Assembly: GCF_001500025.1 (NCBI RefSeq)
Contig: NZ_LQIW01000050.1
Location: 62,001 to 126,000, forward strand
From: Mycobacterium sp. IS-1590
GTDB taxonomy: Bacteria > Actinomycetota > Actinomycetes > Mycobacteriales > Mycobacteriaceae
Length of the DNA stretch: 64,000 bases
Reading direction: 5' to 3'
The notes beneath the pieces were generated by a model. It saw nothing but the letters and a program-made list of their open reading frames with translations. It made no database searches and was not told the origin of the DNA. The position numbers and the translations under genes are program-made. Positions 28,692 through 37,308 of this stretch are shown piece after piece (position 1 is the first letter of the stretch; each line of letters starts with the position of its first letter).

Positions 28692-29243
28692 GTGACTGAC
28701 GACCCAGAAGTGGCCGACGAGACCACCCAGGAGACCGCGCCGCCGAAGCGACGGCTGGGCCTGCTGCTCGGCATCGCGGCCGTGGTGCTGGTCACCGACA
28801 TCGTCACCAAGGTGCTCGCGGTCAAACTGCTCACCCCGGGCCAGCCCGTTTCGATCATCGGCGACACAGTGACCTGGACCCTGGTCCGCAACTCGGGTGC
28901 GGCGTTCTCGATGGCCACCGGCTACACGTGGGTGCTCACGCTGATCGCCACCTGCGTGGTGATCGGGATCGTGTGGATGGGTCGCCGGCTGGTGTCACCG
29001 TGGTGGGCGGTCGGGCTGGGCATGATCCTCGGCGGCGCGCTGGGCAACCTCATCGACCGGTTCTTCCGCTCGCCCGGCCCGCTGCAGGGTCACGTCGTGG
29101 ACTTCCTGTCCATCGGGTGGTGGCCGGTGTTCAACGTGGCCGACCCGTGCGTGGTCGGCGGGGCGATCCTGCTGGTCGGGCTGTCCCTGTTCGGGTTCGA
29201 CTACGACACCCCGGGCAGGCGCAAGGCCGGCGAGGACGAATAG
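28692..29243 (+). CDS. lspA: Lipoprotein signal peptidase (SPase II)
   Basis: LspA cleaves signal peptides of diacylglyceryl-modified prolipoproteins in the plasma membrane. The product has 183 residues and four TM helices, with catalytic Asp122 (GNLIDRFF) and Asp151 (FNVADPCV). A charged N-terminal tail of about 30 residues is usual in mycobacteria. GTG 28692 is chosen by similarity to Rv1539; ATG 28647 is in frame and would add 15 residues. Its stop is followed at once by the ATG of the pseudouridine synthase gene, so the two are co-translated. Confidence 0.95.
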   Translation: MTDDPEVADETTQETAPPKRRLGLLLGIAAVVLVTDIVTKVLAVKLLTPGQPVSIIGDTVTWTLVRNSGAAFSMATGYTWVLTLIATCVVIGIVWMGRRLVSPWWAVGLGMILGGALGNLIDRFFRSPGPLQGHVVDFLSIGWWPVFNVADPCVVGGAILLVGLSLFGFDYDTPGRRKAGEDE

Positions 29244-30173
29244 ATGGCCGATCGGTCGCTTCCGGTCCCCGAGGGTCTGGCGGGCATGCGGGTCGACGCG
29301 GGTCTGGCTCGGTTGCTCGGCCTGTCGCGCACGGCCGCCGCCGCGCTGGCCGAAGGTGGCGGTGTCGAGATCGACGGCGCCCCCGCGGGCAAATCGGACA
29401 AACTGACGGCGGGCGCCTGGCTGGATGTGCGGTTGCCCGAAGCGCCTGCGCCGGTGGAGAACACGCCCGTCGAGATCGACGGGATGGCGATTCTGTACTC
29501 CGACGAGGACATCGTCGCGGTGGACAAGCCGCCGGGTGTCGCAGCGCACGCCACCGTGGGCTGGTCGGGTCCGACGGTGCTGGGCGGCCTGGCCGCGGCG
29601 GGCTTCCGGATCAGCACCTCGGGAATCCACGAGCGCCAGGGCATCGTGCACCGCCTCGATGTCGGCACCTCGGGGGTCATGGTCGTCGCGCTCTCGGAAC
29701 GCGCATACACCGCGCTCAAACGGGCGTTCAAACAGCGCACCGTCGAGAAGCGCTATCACGCGCTGGTACAGGGGCATCCCGACCCGTCGAGCGGCACGAT
29801 CGACGCTCCGATCGGGCGTCACCGCGGACATGACTGGAAGTTCGCGGTCACCGAGAACGGCAGGCACAGCATCACCCACTACGACACCCTCGAGGCACAC
29901 CGCGCCGCGAGCCTGCTCGACATCGAACTGGAAACCGGCCGCACACACCAGATCCGGGTGCATTTCGCCGCGCTGCATCATCCGTGCGTCGGCGATCTCA
30001 CCTACGGTGCCGATCCCACGTTGGCCAAGCGGCTCAACATGGAACGGCAGTGGCTGCACGCGCGATCGCTGGCCTTCGCGCATCCCGCCGACGGGCGCCG
30101 GATCGAGATCACCAGCCCGTATCCGGCTGATCTGCAACACGCCCTCGACGCCCTGCGCAACCACGAGCTGTGA
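29244..30173 (+). CDS. RluA-family pseudouridine synthase (RluD-like)
   Basis: This 309-residue enzyme isomerises uridine in 23S rRNA. It has an N-terminal S4 RNA-binding domain (about 12-75) and a catalytic domain with the signature HRLDVGTSG, in which Asp139 is the catalytic residue. The later motif GRTHQIRVHF is also intact. It corresponds to Rv1540. No spacer separates it from lspA, and its stop overlaps the start of the next gene by GTGA. The LspA-RluD pairing is common in bacteria. The exact uridines modified cannot be told from sequence. Confidence 0.94.
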   Translation: MADRSLPVPEGLAGMRVDAGLARLLGLSRTAAAALAEGGGVEIDGAPAGKSDKLTAGAWLDVRLPEAPAPVENTPVEIDGMAILYSDEDIVAVDKPPGVAAHATVGWSGPTVLGGLAAAGFRISTSGIHERQGIVHRLDVGTSGVMVVALSERAYTALKRAFKQRTVEKRYHALVQGHPDPSSGTIDAPIGRHRGHDWKFAVTENGRHSITHYDTLEAHRAASLLDIELETGRTHQIRVHFAALHHPCVGDLTYGADPTLAKRLNMERQWLHARSLAFAHPADGRRIEITSPYPADLQHALDALRNHEL

Positions 30174-31069
30174 GCGACACCCGCAGACCCGGTTTGCTGT
30201 TCGGGGTCGGCGCCTACGCGTGCTGGGGGACGTTTCCGGCGTTCTTCCCGCTGCTGAAACCGGCATCGGCCCTCGAGGTGCTCGCGCACCGCATCGTGTG
30301 GAATTTTCTGCTGATGATCGTGGTGATCGCGGTCGTGCGCAGGCTCGGCGACTTCAAGCGACTCACCGGTCGTACCTGGCTGCTGTTGGCTGCCGCGTCT
30401 GCGTTGATCTCGATCAACTGGGGGATCTACGTCTACGCCGTCAACAACGGGCACGTGGTGGACGCGGCGCTCGGCTATTTCATCAACCCGCTGGTGGTGG
30501 TGGCGCTGGGGCTGATCGTGTTCCGGGAGCGGCTCAACGGCGCGCAGTTCGCGGCGTTGGCCGTCGCGGTGGCCGGTGTGGTGGTGCTGACGGTGGAAGT
30601 CGGCGCGCCGCCTTACATCGGTCTGGGCCTGGCGTTGTCGTTCGGTCTGTACGGCGCGCTGAAGAAAGTCGTGACGACCGACCCGCGGGTCAGCGTCGGC
30701 GTGGAGGCGGGCATCGCCACACCGTTCGCGGCGGTGTACATCGTTGTGCTGCACAGCACCGGGCAGGCGACGTTCACCGACCACGGCGGTGACCACGTCG
30801 CGCTGATGGTGCTGTCCGGCGTCCTGACCGCGGTGCCTTTGTTGCTGTTCGCCGCGGCCGCGCAGCGGTTGCCGCTGGTGACGATCGGCCTGCTGTTCTA
30901 CCTGACGCCGGTGATGCAGCTGACGTGGGGCGTGTTCGTCGGCCGGGAGCCGATGCCACCGGCCCGCTGGTTGGGTTTCGCATTGATCTGGCTGGCGCTG
31001 GTCGTCTTCAGCGTCGACGCCATCGGACGCTCGCGGCCCGATCATGAACTTTGCGAAACTGCCGGTTGA
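30170..31069 (+). CDS. rarD: RarD-type EamA-family transporter
   Basis: This 299-residue polytopic membrane protein has about ten TM helices in two EamA repeats and the RarD signatures AYACWGTFPAFFPLL, HRIVWNF and GYFINPL. The family is a branch of drug/metabolite transporters named after chloramphenicol-sensitivity loci; the substrate is not known. It starts at GTG 30170, overlapping the pseudouridine synthase stop, so lspA, the synthase and rarD form a three-gene operon. No known mycobacterial role. Confidence 0.9.
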   Translation: MSDTRRPGLLFGVGAYACWGTFPAFFPLLKPASALEVLAHRIVWNFLLMIVVIAVVRRLGDFKRLTGRTWLLLAAASALISINWGIYVYAVNNGHVVDAALGYFINPLVVVALGLIVFRERLNGAQFAALAVAVAGVVVLTVEVGAPPYIGLGLALSFGLYGALKKVVTTDPRVSVGVEAGIATPFAAVYIVVLHSTGQATFTDHGGDHVALMVLSGVLTAVPLLLFAAAAQRLPLVTIGLLFYLTPVMQLTWGVFVGREPMPPARWLGFALIWLALVVFSVDAIGRSRPDHELCETAG

Positions 31070-31088
31070 CCTTGAAGTAGCAATGTCT

Positions 31089-31094
31089 TAACGT
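31089..31094 (+). promoter_or_regulatory. Leaderless -10 box of the 31101 TetR gene
   Basis: TAACGT is followed by six bases and GTG 31101. The alternative TTG at 31095 lies between box and start and is not favoured. Confidence 0.5.
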
Positions 31095-31100
31095 TTGCTC

Positions 31101-31760
31101 GTGGCTGACGAGACCGAGCTGGTGCTCAGCCCGCGCGGGCGGGGACGTCCGGTGGGATCCGACTCGGCCGAGACGCGCGCGAACATTCTTTCGGCCGCAC
31201 GTGCGGTGATCAACGAGCGTGGGTACGAGGCGGCGACGTTCAAAGCCATCGCGCAGCGCGCGGGGATCAGCCGGCCGACCATGCACTACTACTTCGCCAC
31301 CAAGGAAGATCTCTACGACTGTCTTCAGCGTGAGGCCTACGCGGCGGTTTCGGCTTCGATCGCGGCTGCGAAACAGGGAAATACGCTGCTGAAACAGCTT
31401 TCTGCGTTCATTGCCGCCGCCGGTGAGCTCGATCCCTCGGACGGTTCGATGATGCGGTTCGTGATCGCGTCGCGGCTTGAGCAGCACCGCCATCCGGGGC
31501 TGCGCGGTAGCGTCACACCGGTTGCCGAGGCGGTGGCGGACTTCTACACGTGGATGGTCGACGAGGCGATCCGCCGCGGTGAGATCCCCGAGGACGCGGA
31601 CGCGGGCGCGGTGGTCAACATGCTCTCGGCGATGTTTTGGGGGATGGGCTTCTTCGGCCGGTTCGTCCACGGATCCGAACCGGCGGTTGCAGTTGCCAAG
31701 CAACTGAACAGGTTGTTGCGCCAGGGCTTGCTCCAATCGACGCAGAGCCTCGCGGTCTAG
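31101..31760 (+). CDS. TetR/AcrR family transcriptional regulator
   Basis: This 219-residue regulator has an N-terminal TetR DNA-binding domain (about 22-70). The HTH is FKAIAQRAGISRPTMHYYFATKEDLYDCL, preceded by a basic GRGRPVGSDS stretch. The C-terminal ligand domain is hydrophobic with no recognised ligand signature. It sits alone between rarD and dnaE1 on the plus strand. No palindrome was found directly before it, so its operator is not identified. Targets unknown. Confidence 0.88.
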   Translation: MADETELVLSPRGRGRPVGSDSAETRANILSAARAVINERGYEAATFKAIAQRAGISRPTMHYYFATKEDLYDCLQREAYAAVSASIAAAKQGNTLLKQLSAFIAAAGELDPSDGSMMRFVIASRLEQHRHPGLRGSVTPVAEAVADFYTWMVDEAIRRGEIPEDADAGAVVNMLSAMFWGMGFFGRFVHGSEPAVAVAKQLNRLLRQGLLQSTQSLAV

Positions 31761-31822
31761 CGAGAAGTCGCAATTCGGCGCGCGACTCGAAGACACGCAT
31801 TTCCGACACGCCGGGAACTGTC

Positions 31823-31848
31823 GGAGGGCGGTCATAGACTGGCCCTCC
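31823..31848 (+). promoter_or_regulatory. dnaE1 promoter overlapped by an inverted repeat
   Basis: TAGACT (31835-31840) is a likely -10 box and would start transcription close to ATG 31850. It is flanked by perfect 7-bp arms, GGAGGGC and GCCCTCC. The right arm touches the start codon, so it could act as an operator or mask the start. It may also simply supply a purine-poor spacer; no classic ribosome site is seen. Confidence 0.45.
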
Positions 31849-31849
31849 T

Positions 31850-34800
31850 ATGAGCCCTTCGGATTCGCGGTCGTTCGTGCACCTGCATAACCACACCGAG
31901 TACTCGATGCTGGACGGTGCCGCGAAGGTCAAGCCGATGCTCGCCGAAGCTCAGCGTCTGGAGATGCCCGCGATCGGGATGACCGACCACGGAAACATGT
32001 TCGGCGCCAGCGAGTTCTACAACGCCGCCACCGAGGCCGGGATCAAGCCGATCATCGGTGTCGAGGCCTACATCGCGCCGGGTTCGCGATTCGACACCAA
32101 GCGCATCCTGTGGGGCGATCCCGGCCAGAAGGGCGACGACGTATCCGGAAGCGGGTCCTACACCCACATGACGATGGTGGCCGAGAACGCCACCGGGTTG
32201 CGCAACCTGTTCAAGCTGTCCTCCCTCGCGTCGTTCGAGGGTCAACTCGGCAAGTGGTCGCGCATGGACGCCGAACTGATCGCCGAGCACGCCGAGGGCA
32301 TCATCGCCACCACCGGCTGTCCGTCGGGCGAGGTGCAGACCCGGCTGCGGCTCGGCCACGTCGACGAGGCCGTGGCTGCGGCCGCCAAGTGGCGCGACAT
32401 CTTCGGGCCGGACAACTTCTTCCTCGAGCTGATGGACCACGGCCTCGACATCGAGCGCCGGGTGCGCGAGGGGTTGCTCGACATCGGGCGCAAGCTGGGC
32501 ATCCGGCCGCTGGCCACCAACGACTGCCACTACGTCACCCGCGACGCCGCCCAGAATCACGAGGCGCTGCTGTGCATCCAGACCGGCAAGACGCTCTCGG
32601 ATCCGAACCGGTTCAAGTTCGACGGTGACGGCTACTTCCTCAAGACGGCCGCCGAGATGCGAGCGCTGTGGGACGACCAGGTGCCCGGAGCATGTGACTC
32701 GACGCTGCTGATCGCCGAGCGGGTCTCGTCCTACGAGGACGTGTGGACGGTCCGCGACCGGATGCCGGTCTTCCCCGTGCCCGAGGGCCACACCCAGGAG
32801 TCCTGGCTGCGGCACGAGGTCCGCGCCGGGCTCGAGCGTCGCTTCCCTTCCGGTGACGTACCGCAGGAGTACACCGACCGCGCCGACTACGAGATCAAGG
32901 TCATCTGCGACAAGGGCTACCCGTCCTACTTCCTCATCGTCGCCGACCTGATCAACTACGCGCGTTCGGTCGACATCCGAGTCGGGCCCGGCCGCGGGTC
33001 GGCCGCCGGGTCGCTGGTCGCCTACGCACTGGGCATCACCAACATCGACCCGATCCCGTACGGGCTGCTGTTCGAGCGGTTCCTCAACCCCGAGCGGGTG
33101 TCGATGCCCGACATCGACATCGACTTCGACGACCGCCGCCGCGGCGAGATGCTGCGGTACGCCGCCAACAAGTGGGGCAGCGACCGGGTCGCCCAGGTGA
33201 TCACCTTCGGTACCATCAAAACCAAAGCGGCGCTGAAGGATTCGGCGCGCGTGCATTACGGCCAGCCCGGCTTCGCGATCGCCGACCGGATCACCAAGGC
33301 GCTGCCTCCGCCGATCATGGCGAAGGACATCCCGCTGTCGGGGATCACCGACCCCAACCACGAGCGGTACAAGGAGGCCGCCGAGGTCCGGGGGTTGATC
33401 GACACCGACCCCGACGTCCGCACCATCTACGAGACGGCGCGTGGGCTGGAGGGCCTGGTCCGCAACGCCGGTGTGCACGCCTGCGCGGTGATCATGAGCT
33501 CCGAGCCGCTCATCGACGCGATCCCGCTGTGGAGGCGCCCCCAGGACGGCGCGATCATCACCGGCTGGGACTACCCGTCGTGCGAGGCCATCGGCCTGCT
33601 GAAGATGGACTTTCTCGGGCTGCGCAACTTGACGATCATCGGGGACGCGCTGGACAACATCCGGGCCAACCGCGGCATCGAGCTCGACCTCGAATCCGTC
33701 TCACTCGACGACAAGGCCACCTACGAGCTGTTGGGCCGTGGCGACACGCTCGGCGTGTTCCAGCTCGACGGCGGGCCGATGCGCGACCTGCTGCGGCGCA
33801 TGCAGCCGACCGGGTTCGAGGACGTCGTCGCGGTGATCGCGCTCTACCGCCCCGGCCCGATGGGCATGAACGCCCACAACGACTACGCCGACCGCAAGAA
33901 CGGCCGCCAGGCGATCAAGCCGATCCACCCGGAACTCGAAGAGCCGCTGCGCGAGATCCTCGCCGAGACCTACGGCCTGATCGTCTACCAAGAGCAGATC
34001 ATGCGGATCGCGCAGAAGGTGGCCGGGTACTCGCTGGCCCGAGCCGACATTCTCCGAAAAGCCATGGGCAAGAAGAAGCGCGAAGTCCTGGAAAAGGAGT
34101 TCGAGGGCTTCTCCGAGGGCATGAAGGCCAACGGTTTCTCTGCCGCCGCCATCAAGGCGCTGTGGGACACCGTGCTGCCGTTCGCCGACTACGCGTTCAA
34201 CAAGTCGCACGCCGCCGGGTACGGCCTCGTCTCGTACTGGACGGCCTACCTCAAGGCCAACTTCCCCGCCGAGTACATGGCCGGGCTGCTCACGTCGGTC
34301 GGTGACGACAAGGACAAGGCCGCGGTGTACCTGGCCGACTGCCGGAAACTGGGCATCACGGTGCTCCCGCCCGATGTCAACGAGTCGGGGCTGAACTTCG
34401 CCTCGGTGGGCGAGGACATCCGCTACGGGCTCGGGGCGGTGCGCAACGTCGGGGCCAATGTCGTTGCCTCGCTGATCAACACGCGCACCGAGAAGGGGAA
34501 GTACATCGACTTCTCCGACTACCTGAACAAGATCGAGATCGGTGCCTGCAACAAGAAGGTCACCGAGTCGCTGATCAAGGCCGGCGCGTTCGACTCGCTG
34601 GGACACCCGCGCAAAGGGTTGTTCCTCATCCACACCGACGCCGTCGATTCCGTGCTCGGCACCAAGAAGGCCGAGGCGATGGGGCAGTTCGACCTGTTCG
34701 GAGGCGCCGACACGGCCACCGACGCGGTGTTCACCATCAAGGTGCCCGACGAGGAGTGGGAGGACAAGCACAAACTCGCGCTGGAACGCGAGATGCTCGG

Positions 34801-35395
34801 CCTCTATGTGTCCGGTCATCCGCTCAACGGCATCGCCCACCTGTTGGCCGCCCAGGTCGACACCGCGATCCCGGCCATCCTCGACGGCGACCTCCCCAAC
34901 GACACCCAGGTGCGCGTCGGCGGCATCCTGGCTTCGGTCAACCGCAGGGTCAACAAGAACGGGTTACCTTGGGCCTCGGCGCAATTGGAGGACCTGACCG
35001 GCGGCATCGAGGTGCTGTTCTTCCCGCAGACCTACTCGACGTTCGGCGGCGAGATCGCCGACGACGCCGTCGTGCTGGTCGGTGCGAAGGTGGCGATCCG
35101 CGACGATCGGATCTCGTTGATCGCCAATGACCTTGTGGTGCCGGACTTCTCGAATGCGCAACTGGATCGACCGCTCGCGGTTAGCCTGCCGACCCGGCAG
35201 TGCACCGTCGACAAGGTGACCGCGCTCAAACAGGTCCTGGCCCGCCATCCCGGCACGTCACAGGTTCATCTGCGGCTGATCAGCGGGGAGCGGATCACCA
35301 CGCTGGAGCTCGACACATCGCTGCGCGTCACGCCCTCGTCGGCCCTGATGGGCGACCTCAAGGCCCTGCTGGGTCCCGGCTGCCTCGGCGGCTGA
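31850..35395 (+). CDS. dnaE1: DNA polymerase III alpha subunit (replicative)
   Basis: This is the main replicative polymerase, with 1181 residues (M. tuberculosis DnaE1 has 1184). The N-terminal PHP domain (about 8-280) starts with HLHNHTEYSMLDG and GMTDHGNMFG and keeps the metal-binding His/Asp residues; in mycobacteria it is the proofreading 3'-5' exonuclease. Polymerase carboxylates are Asp421 and Asp423 (PDIDIDFDD) and Asp587 (KMDFLG). A tandem HhH, an OB-fold and a C-terminal tau-binding region follow. The end converges on the DUF1345 gene with only three bases between. Confidence 0.97.
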   Translation: MSPSDSRSFVHLHNHTEYSMLDGAAKVKPMLAEAQRLEMPAIGMTDHGNMFGASEFYNAATEAGIKPIIGVEAYIAPGSRFDTKRILWGDPGQKGDDVSGSGSYTHMTMVAENATGLRNLFKLSSLASFEGQLGKWSRMDAELIAEHAEGIIATTGCPSGEVQTRLRLGHVDEAVAAAAKWRDIFGPDNFFLELMDHGLDIERRVREGLLDIGRKLGIRPLATNDCHYVTRDAAQNHEALLCIQTGKTLSDPNRFKFDGDGYFLKTAAEMRALWDDQVPGACDSTLLIAERVSSYEDVWTVRDRMPVFPVPEGHTQESWLRHEVRAGLERRFPSGDVPQEYTDRADYEIKVICDKGYPSYFLIVADLINYARSVDIRVGPGRGSAAGSLVAYALGITNIDPIPYGLLFERFLNPERVSMPDIDIDFDDRRRGEMLRYAANKWGSDRVAQVITFGTIKTKAALKDSARVHYGQPGFAIADRITKALPPPIMAKDIPLSGITDPNHERYKEAAEVRGLIDTDPDVRTIYETARGLEGLVRNAGVHACAVIMSSEPLIDAIPLWRRPQDGAIITGWDYPSCEAIGLLKMDFLGLRNLTIIGDALDNIRANRGIELDLESVSLDDKATYELLGRGDTLGVFQLDGGPMRDLLRRMQPTGFEDVVAVIALYRPGPMGMNAHNDYADRKNGRQAIKPIHPELEEPLREILAETYGLIVYQEQIMRIAQKVAGYSLARADILRKAMGKKKREVLEKEFEGFSEGMKANGFSAAAIKALWDTVLPFADYAFNKSHAAGYGLVSYWTAYLKANFPAEYMAGLLTSVGDDKDKAAVYLADCRKLGITVLPPDVNESGLNFASVGEDIRYGLGAVRNVGANVVASLINTRTEKGKYIDFSDYLNKIEIGACNKKVTESLIKAGAFDSLGHPRKGLFLIHTDAVDSVLGTKKAEAMGQFDLFGGADTATDAVFTIKVPDEEWEDKHKLALEREMLGLYVSGHPLNGIAHLLAAQVDTAIPAILDGDLPNDTQVRVGGILASVNRRVNKNGLPWASAQLEDLTGGIEVLFFPQTYSTFGGEIADDAVVLVGAKVAIRDDRISLIANDLVVPDFSNAQLDRPLAVSLPTRQCTVDKVTALKQVLARHPGTSQVHLRLISGERITTLELDTSLRVTPSSALMGDLKALLGPGCLGG

Positions 35396-35398
35396 CGA

Positions 35399-36085
35399 TC
35401 AATTCAGGACATTCACCGCCCGCGCGATGACGAGTCCGGCGGTGCCCAGTGCGACGATCGCCTGCACCGTCATCATCATCTTGGCCCACCGGGCGAGCGG
35501 CATGGTGTCGGTCGGGGAGAACGCCATCACGTTCGTCACGCTGACATAGAGGTAGTCGACGAATGTCGGACGCCAATCCGGTTCGGCCACATGCGGAGTC
35601 GTCATCTGTGGGAACAGGAAATCGGGATAGGGCCGTTCGCCCGCATGCCGCGCGAAGGGCCCACCCCTGTCCAGCTCCCAGTACCAAATGCCGAACACGA
35701 TCACGTTCGTGACGATGATCGACGCGCCGCTGCCGAGCAGCACCGCCGCGTCGTTGCTTTCGTCGCCGCTGAGGATGCCGACGGCCAGCACGACCGCCGA
35801 CAGCGTGTTGTCGAGGGTGATCGCCGCCAGCAGGACCCATGTGGTGTACCGGCCGAACCGCGTGCGCCGGGTCATGACGCGCGGGTTGATCGCCAGCAGC
35901 GCCAACAGCAGAAGTGCCTCCAGCAGCACCAGCGGCCACCGGGGTACCAGCGTGTAGCCCTTCGGGATTGCGAGCTGCAACGCCATCACGGCCATCACCG
36001 CGATCAGAACGGGCAGCGTGCTTTCCGGATCACCGCGCCGCAGCCAGGCCGGCGCGCGGTGCTGTTCGGGCGGTGATTCCATCAC
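35399..36085 (-). CDS. DUF1345 family membrane protein
   Basis: This 228-residue protein has about six TM helices (for example PVLIAVMAVMALQLAI and WPLVLLEALLLLALLA). It carries the family signature DYLYVSVTNVMAFSPTDTMPLARWAK close to the C-terminus. The start is ATG 36085 or the next Met codon. It converges with dnaE1 and is divergent from the SRPBCC gene, with 27 bases between their starts. The FSPTDTMP segment resembles ion-channel-like pore loops, but no function is established. Confidence 0.85.
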   Translation of the reverse strand: MMESPPEQHRAPAWLRRGDPESTLPVLIAVMAVMALQLAIPKGYTLVPRWPLVLLEALLLLALLAINPRVMTRRTRFGRYTTWVLLAAITLDNTLSAVVLAVGILSGDESNDAAVLLGSGASIIVTNVIVFGIWYWELDRGGPFARHAGERPYPDFLFPQMTTPHVAEPDWRPTFVDYLYVSVTNVMAFSPTDTMPLARWAKMMMTVQAIVALGTAGLVIARAVNVLN

Positions 36086-36112
36086 GTCATTCTGATGCGC
36101 GAGGATGGTCGG

Positions 36113-36526
36113 ATGGAGTCACGACACGTCAGCATCTGGATCGCCGCGCGACCCGAGGCGGTCTACGAGTTCGCCGCGGATCCGCAGACGTGGCCGCGGT
36201 GGGCGGCTGGTCTCGCGCAGGGCGGACTTCGCCAGTCCGCCGGCGGCTGGGTCGCCGACTCACCGATGGGCGAGGTGACCGTCGAGTTCTCGCCGCGCAA
36301 CGATTTCGGCGTGCTCGATCACGTCGTGCGGCTGCCCACCGGGGAAGCGGTCTACAACCCGGTGCGGGTGCAGCCCTGGAGCGTGCCGACCGACGCCGAC
36401 GCGGCACGCTGCGAGGTGGTGTTCAGCGTGCGACGACGGTCCGGAATGACCGACGAGGAGTTCGATGCCGACACCGAGGCGGTGGCCGCCGACCTGGCGA
36501 CGCTGAAGAGGCTGATCGAGGACTAG
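36113..36526 (+). CDS. SRPBCC-fold (polyketide cyclase/START-like) protein
   Basis: This small 137-residue protein begins SRHVSIWIAARPEAVYEFAADPQTWPRWAAGL, the usual opening of SRPBCC/START-like domains that bind hydrophobic ligands. It lacks a membrane segment. ATG 36113 is chosen; the upstream ATG 36095 is in frame and would add six residues. It ends in a 4-base convergent overlap with the small membrane gene. The ligand is unknown. Confidence 0.82.
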   Translation: MESRHVSIWIAARPEAVYEFAADPQTWPRWAAGLAQGGLRQSAGGWVADSPMGEVTVEFSPRNDFGVLDHVVRLPTGEAVYNPVRVQPWSVPTDADAARCEVVFSVRRRSGMTDEEFDADTEAVAADLATLKRLIED

Positions 36527-36753
36527 GGGCGCGCCGAGCACAGCGCGCTGAACGCGAGCCATGTGACGGTGCCGACCGCCGCGCCGACCAGCACCGCGGT
36601 GGCCGCCGTCGCGGTGGCAATCCCGACCACCAACGCCACCAGCGCGCCGAGCACGAGGGCGATCAGCTTGTACGCCGGCCACGGCACGCCCGCGACCGAC
36701 ACGTCGCACGTCGCGCGTGCGGCTGCGGTGCGGAAGTTACCTGCGGTGGTCAT
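36523..36753 (-). CDS. Small two-helix membrane protein
   Basis: This 76-residue protein has two hydrophobic segments (YKLIALVLGALVALVVGI and TAVLVGAAVGTVTWLAF) joined by a short Thr/Ala turn, suggesting a membrane hairpin. ATG 36753 follows TATCGT (36766-36761 on this strand) by seven bases, favouring a leaderless start over GTG 36762. No family recognised. Confidence 0.65.
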   Translation of the reverse strand: MTTAGNFRTAAARATCDVSVAGVPWPAYKLIALVLGALVALVVGIATATAATAVLVGAAVGTVTWLAFSALCSARP

Positions 36754-36760
36754 GGCATCC

Positions 36761-36841
36761 ACGATAGCTCGTAATCAAATTTTCGGCCAGCCGAAACACC
36801 GAATCAGGTTGGCGGATCTACAGCGAGTCTAAGCTGGTGAA
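36761..36841. promoter_or_regulatory. Divergent leaderless promoters (36753 and 36842 genes)
   Basis: Minus-strand TATCGT at 36766-36761 lies 7 bases before ATG 36753. Plus-strand TAAGCT at 36830-36835 lies 6 bases before ATG 36842. The middle is AT-richer than its surroundings. No palindrome of note. Confidence 0.5.
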
Positions 36842-37279
36842 ATGCCACTTTCCGGAGAGTATGCACCCAGTCCGTGGGACTGGGTGCGCGAACACGCCGA
36901 CCAGATCACGGAGTCCGGCACCACCGAGGGTGTGGACATGAAAGGTAAGCCCCTCATCCTTCTGACGACCGTCGGCGCGAAGACCGGCAAAATCCGCAAG
37001 ACCCCGTTGATGCGGGTGGAACACGACGGCCAGTACGCGGTCGTGGCCTCGTTGGGCGGCGCCCCGAAGCATCCGGTCTGGTACCACAACATCAAGGCTC
37101 ATCCGCGGGTCGAACTGCAGGATGGGGCGGTGACCAGGGAGTATGACGCGCGGGAGGTCACCGGGGACGAGAAGGCCGTCTGGTGGGAGCGCGCCGTGGA
37201 GGCGTGGCCGGACTACGCCGAGTATCAGAAGAAGACCGACCGCCAGATACCGGTGTTCGTGCTGACACCGATTTCTTGA
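36842..37279 (+). CDS. F420-dependent nitroreductase-family protein (Ddn-like, Rv1558 type)
   Basis: This 145-residue member of the deazaflavin-dependent nitroreductase family has the core LILLTTVGAKTGKIRKTPLMRVEHDG. GGAPKHPVWYHNIKAHPRVELQ and the final Trp/Tyr-rich helix are also present. Such proteins use reduced coenzyme F420 to reduce quinones or other substrates; Ddn activates pretomanid in M. tuberculosis. The position just before ilvA matches Rv1558. The physiological substrate of this branch is unknown. Confidence 0.9.
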   Translation: MPLSGEYAPSPWDWVREHADQITESGTTEGVDMKGKPLILLTTVGAKTGKIRKTPLMRVEHDGQYAVVASLGGAPKHPVWYHNIKAHPRVELQDGAVTREYDAREVTGDEKAVWWERAVEAWPDYAEYQKKTDRQIPVFVLTPIS

Positions 37280-37308
37280 GAACCGCTGGTTGGTGGCACC
37301 ATTGACCA

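Noticed and set aside
31832..33478. 548-codon minus-strand frame in dnaE1
   Set aside because: It lies opposite the PHP and polymerase domains of a certain gene.
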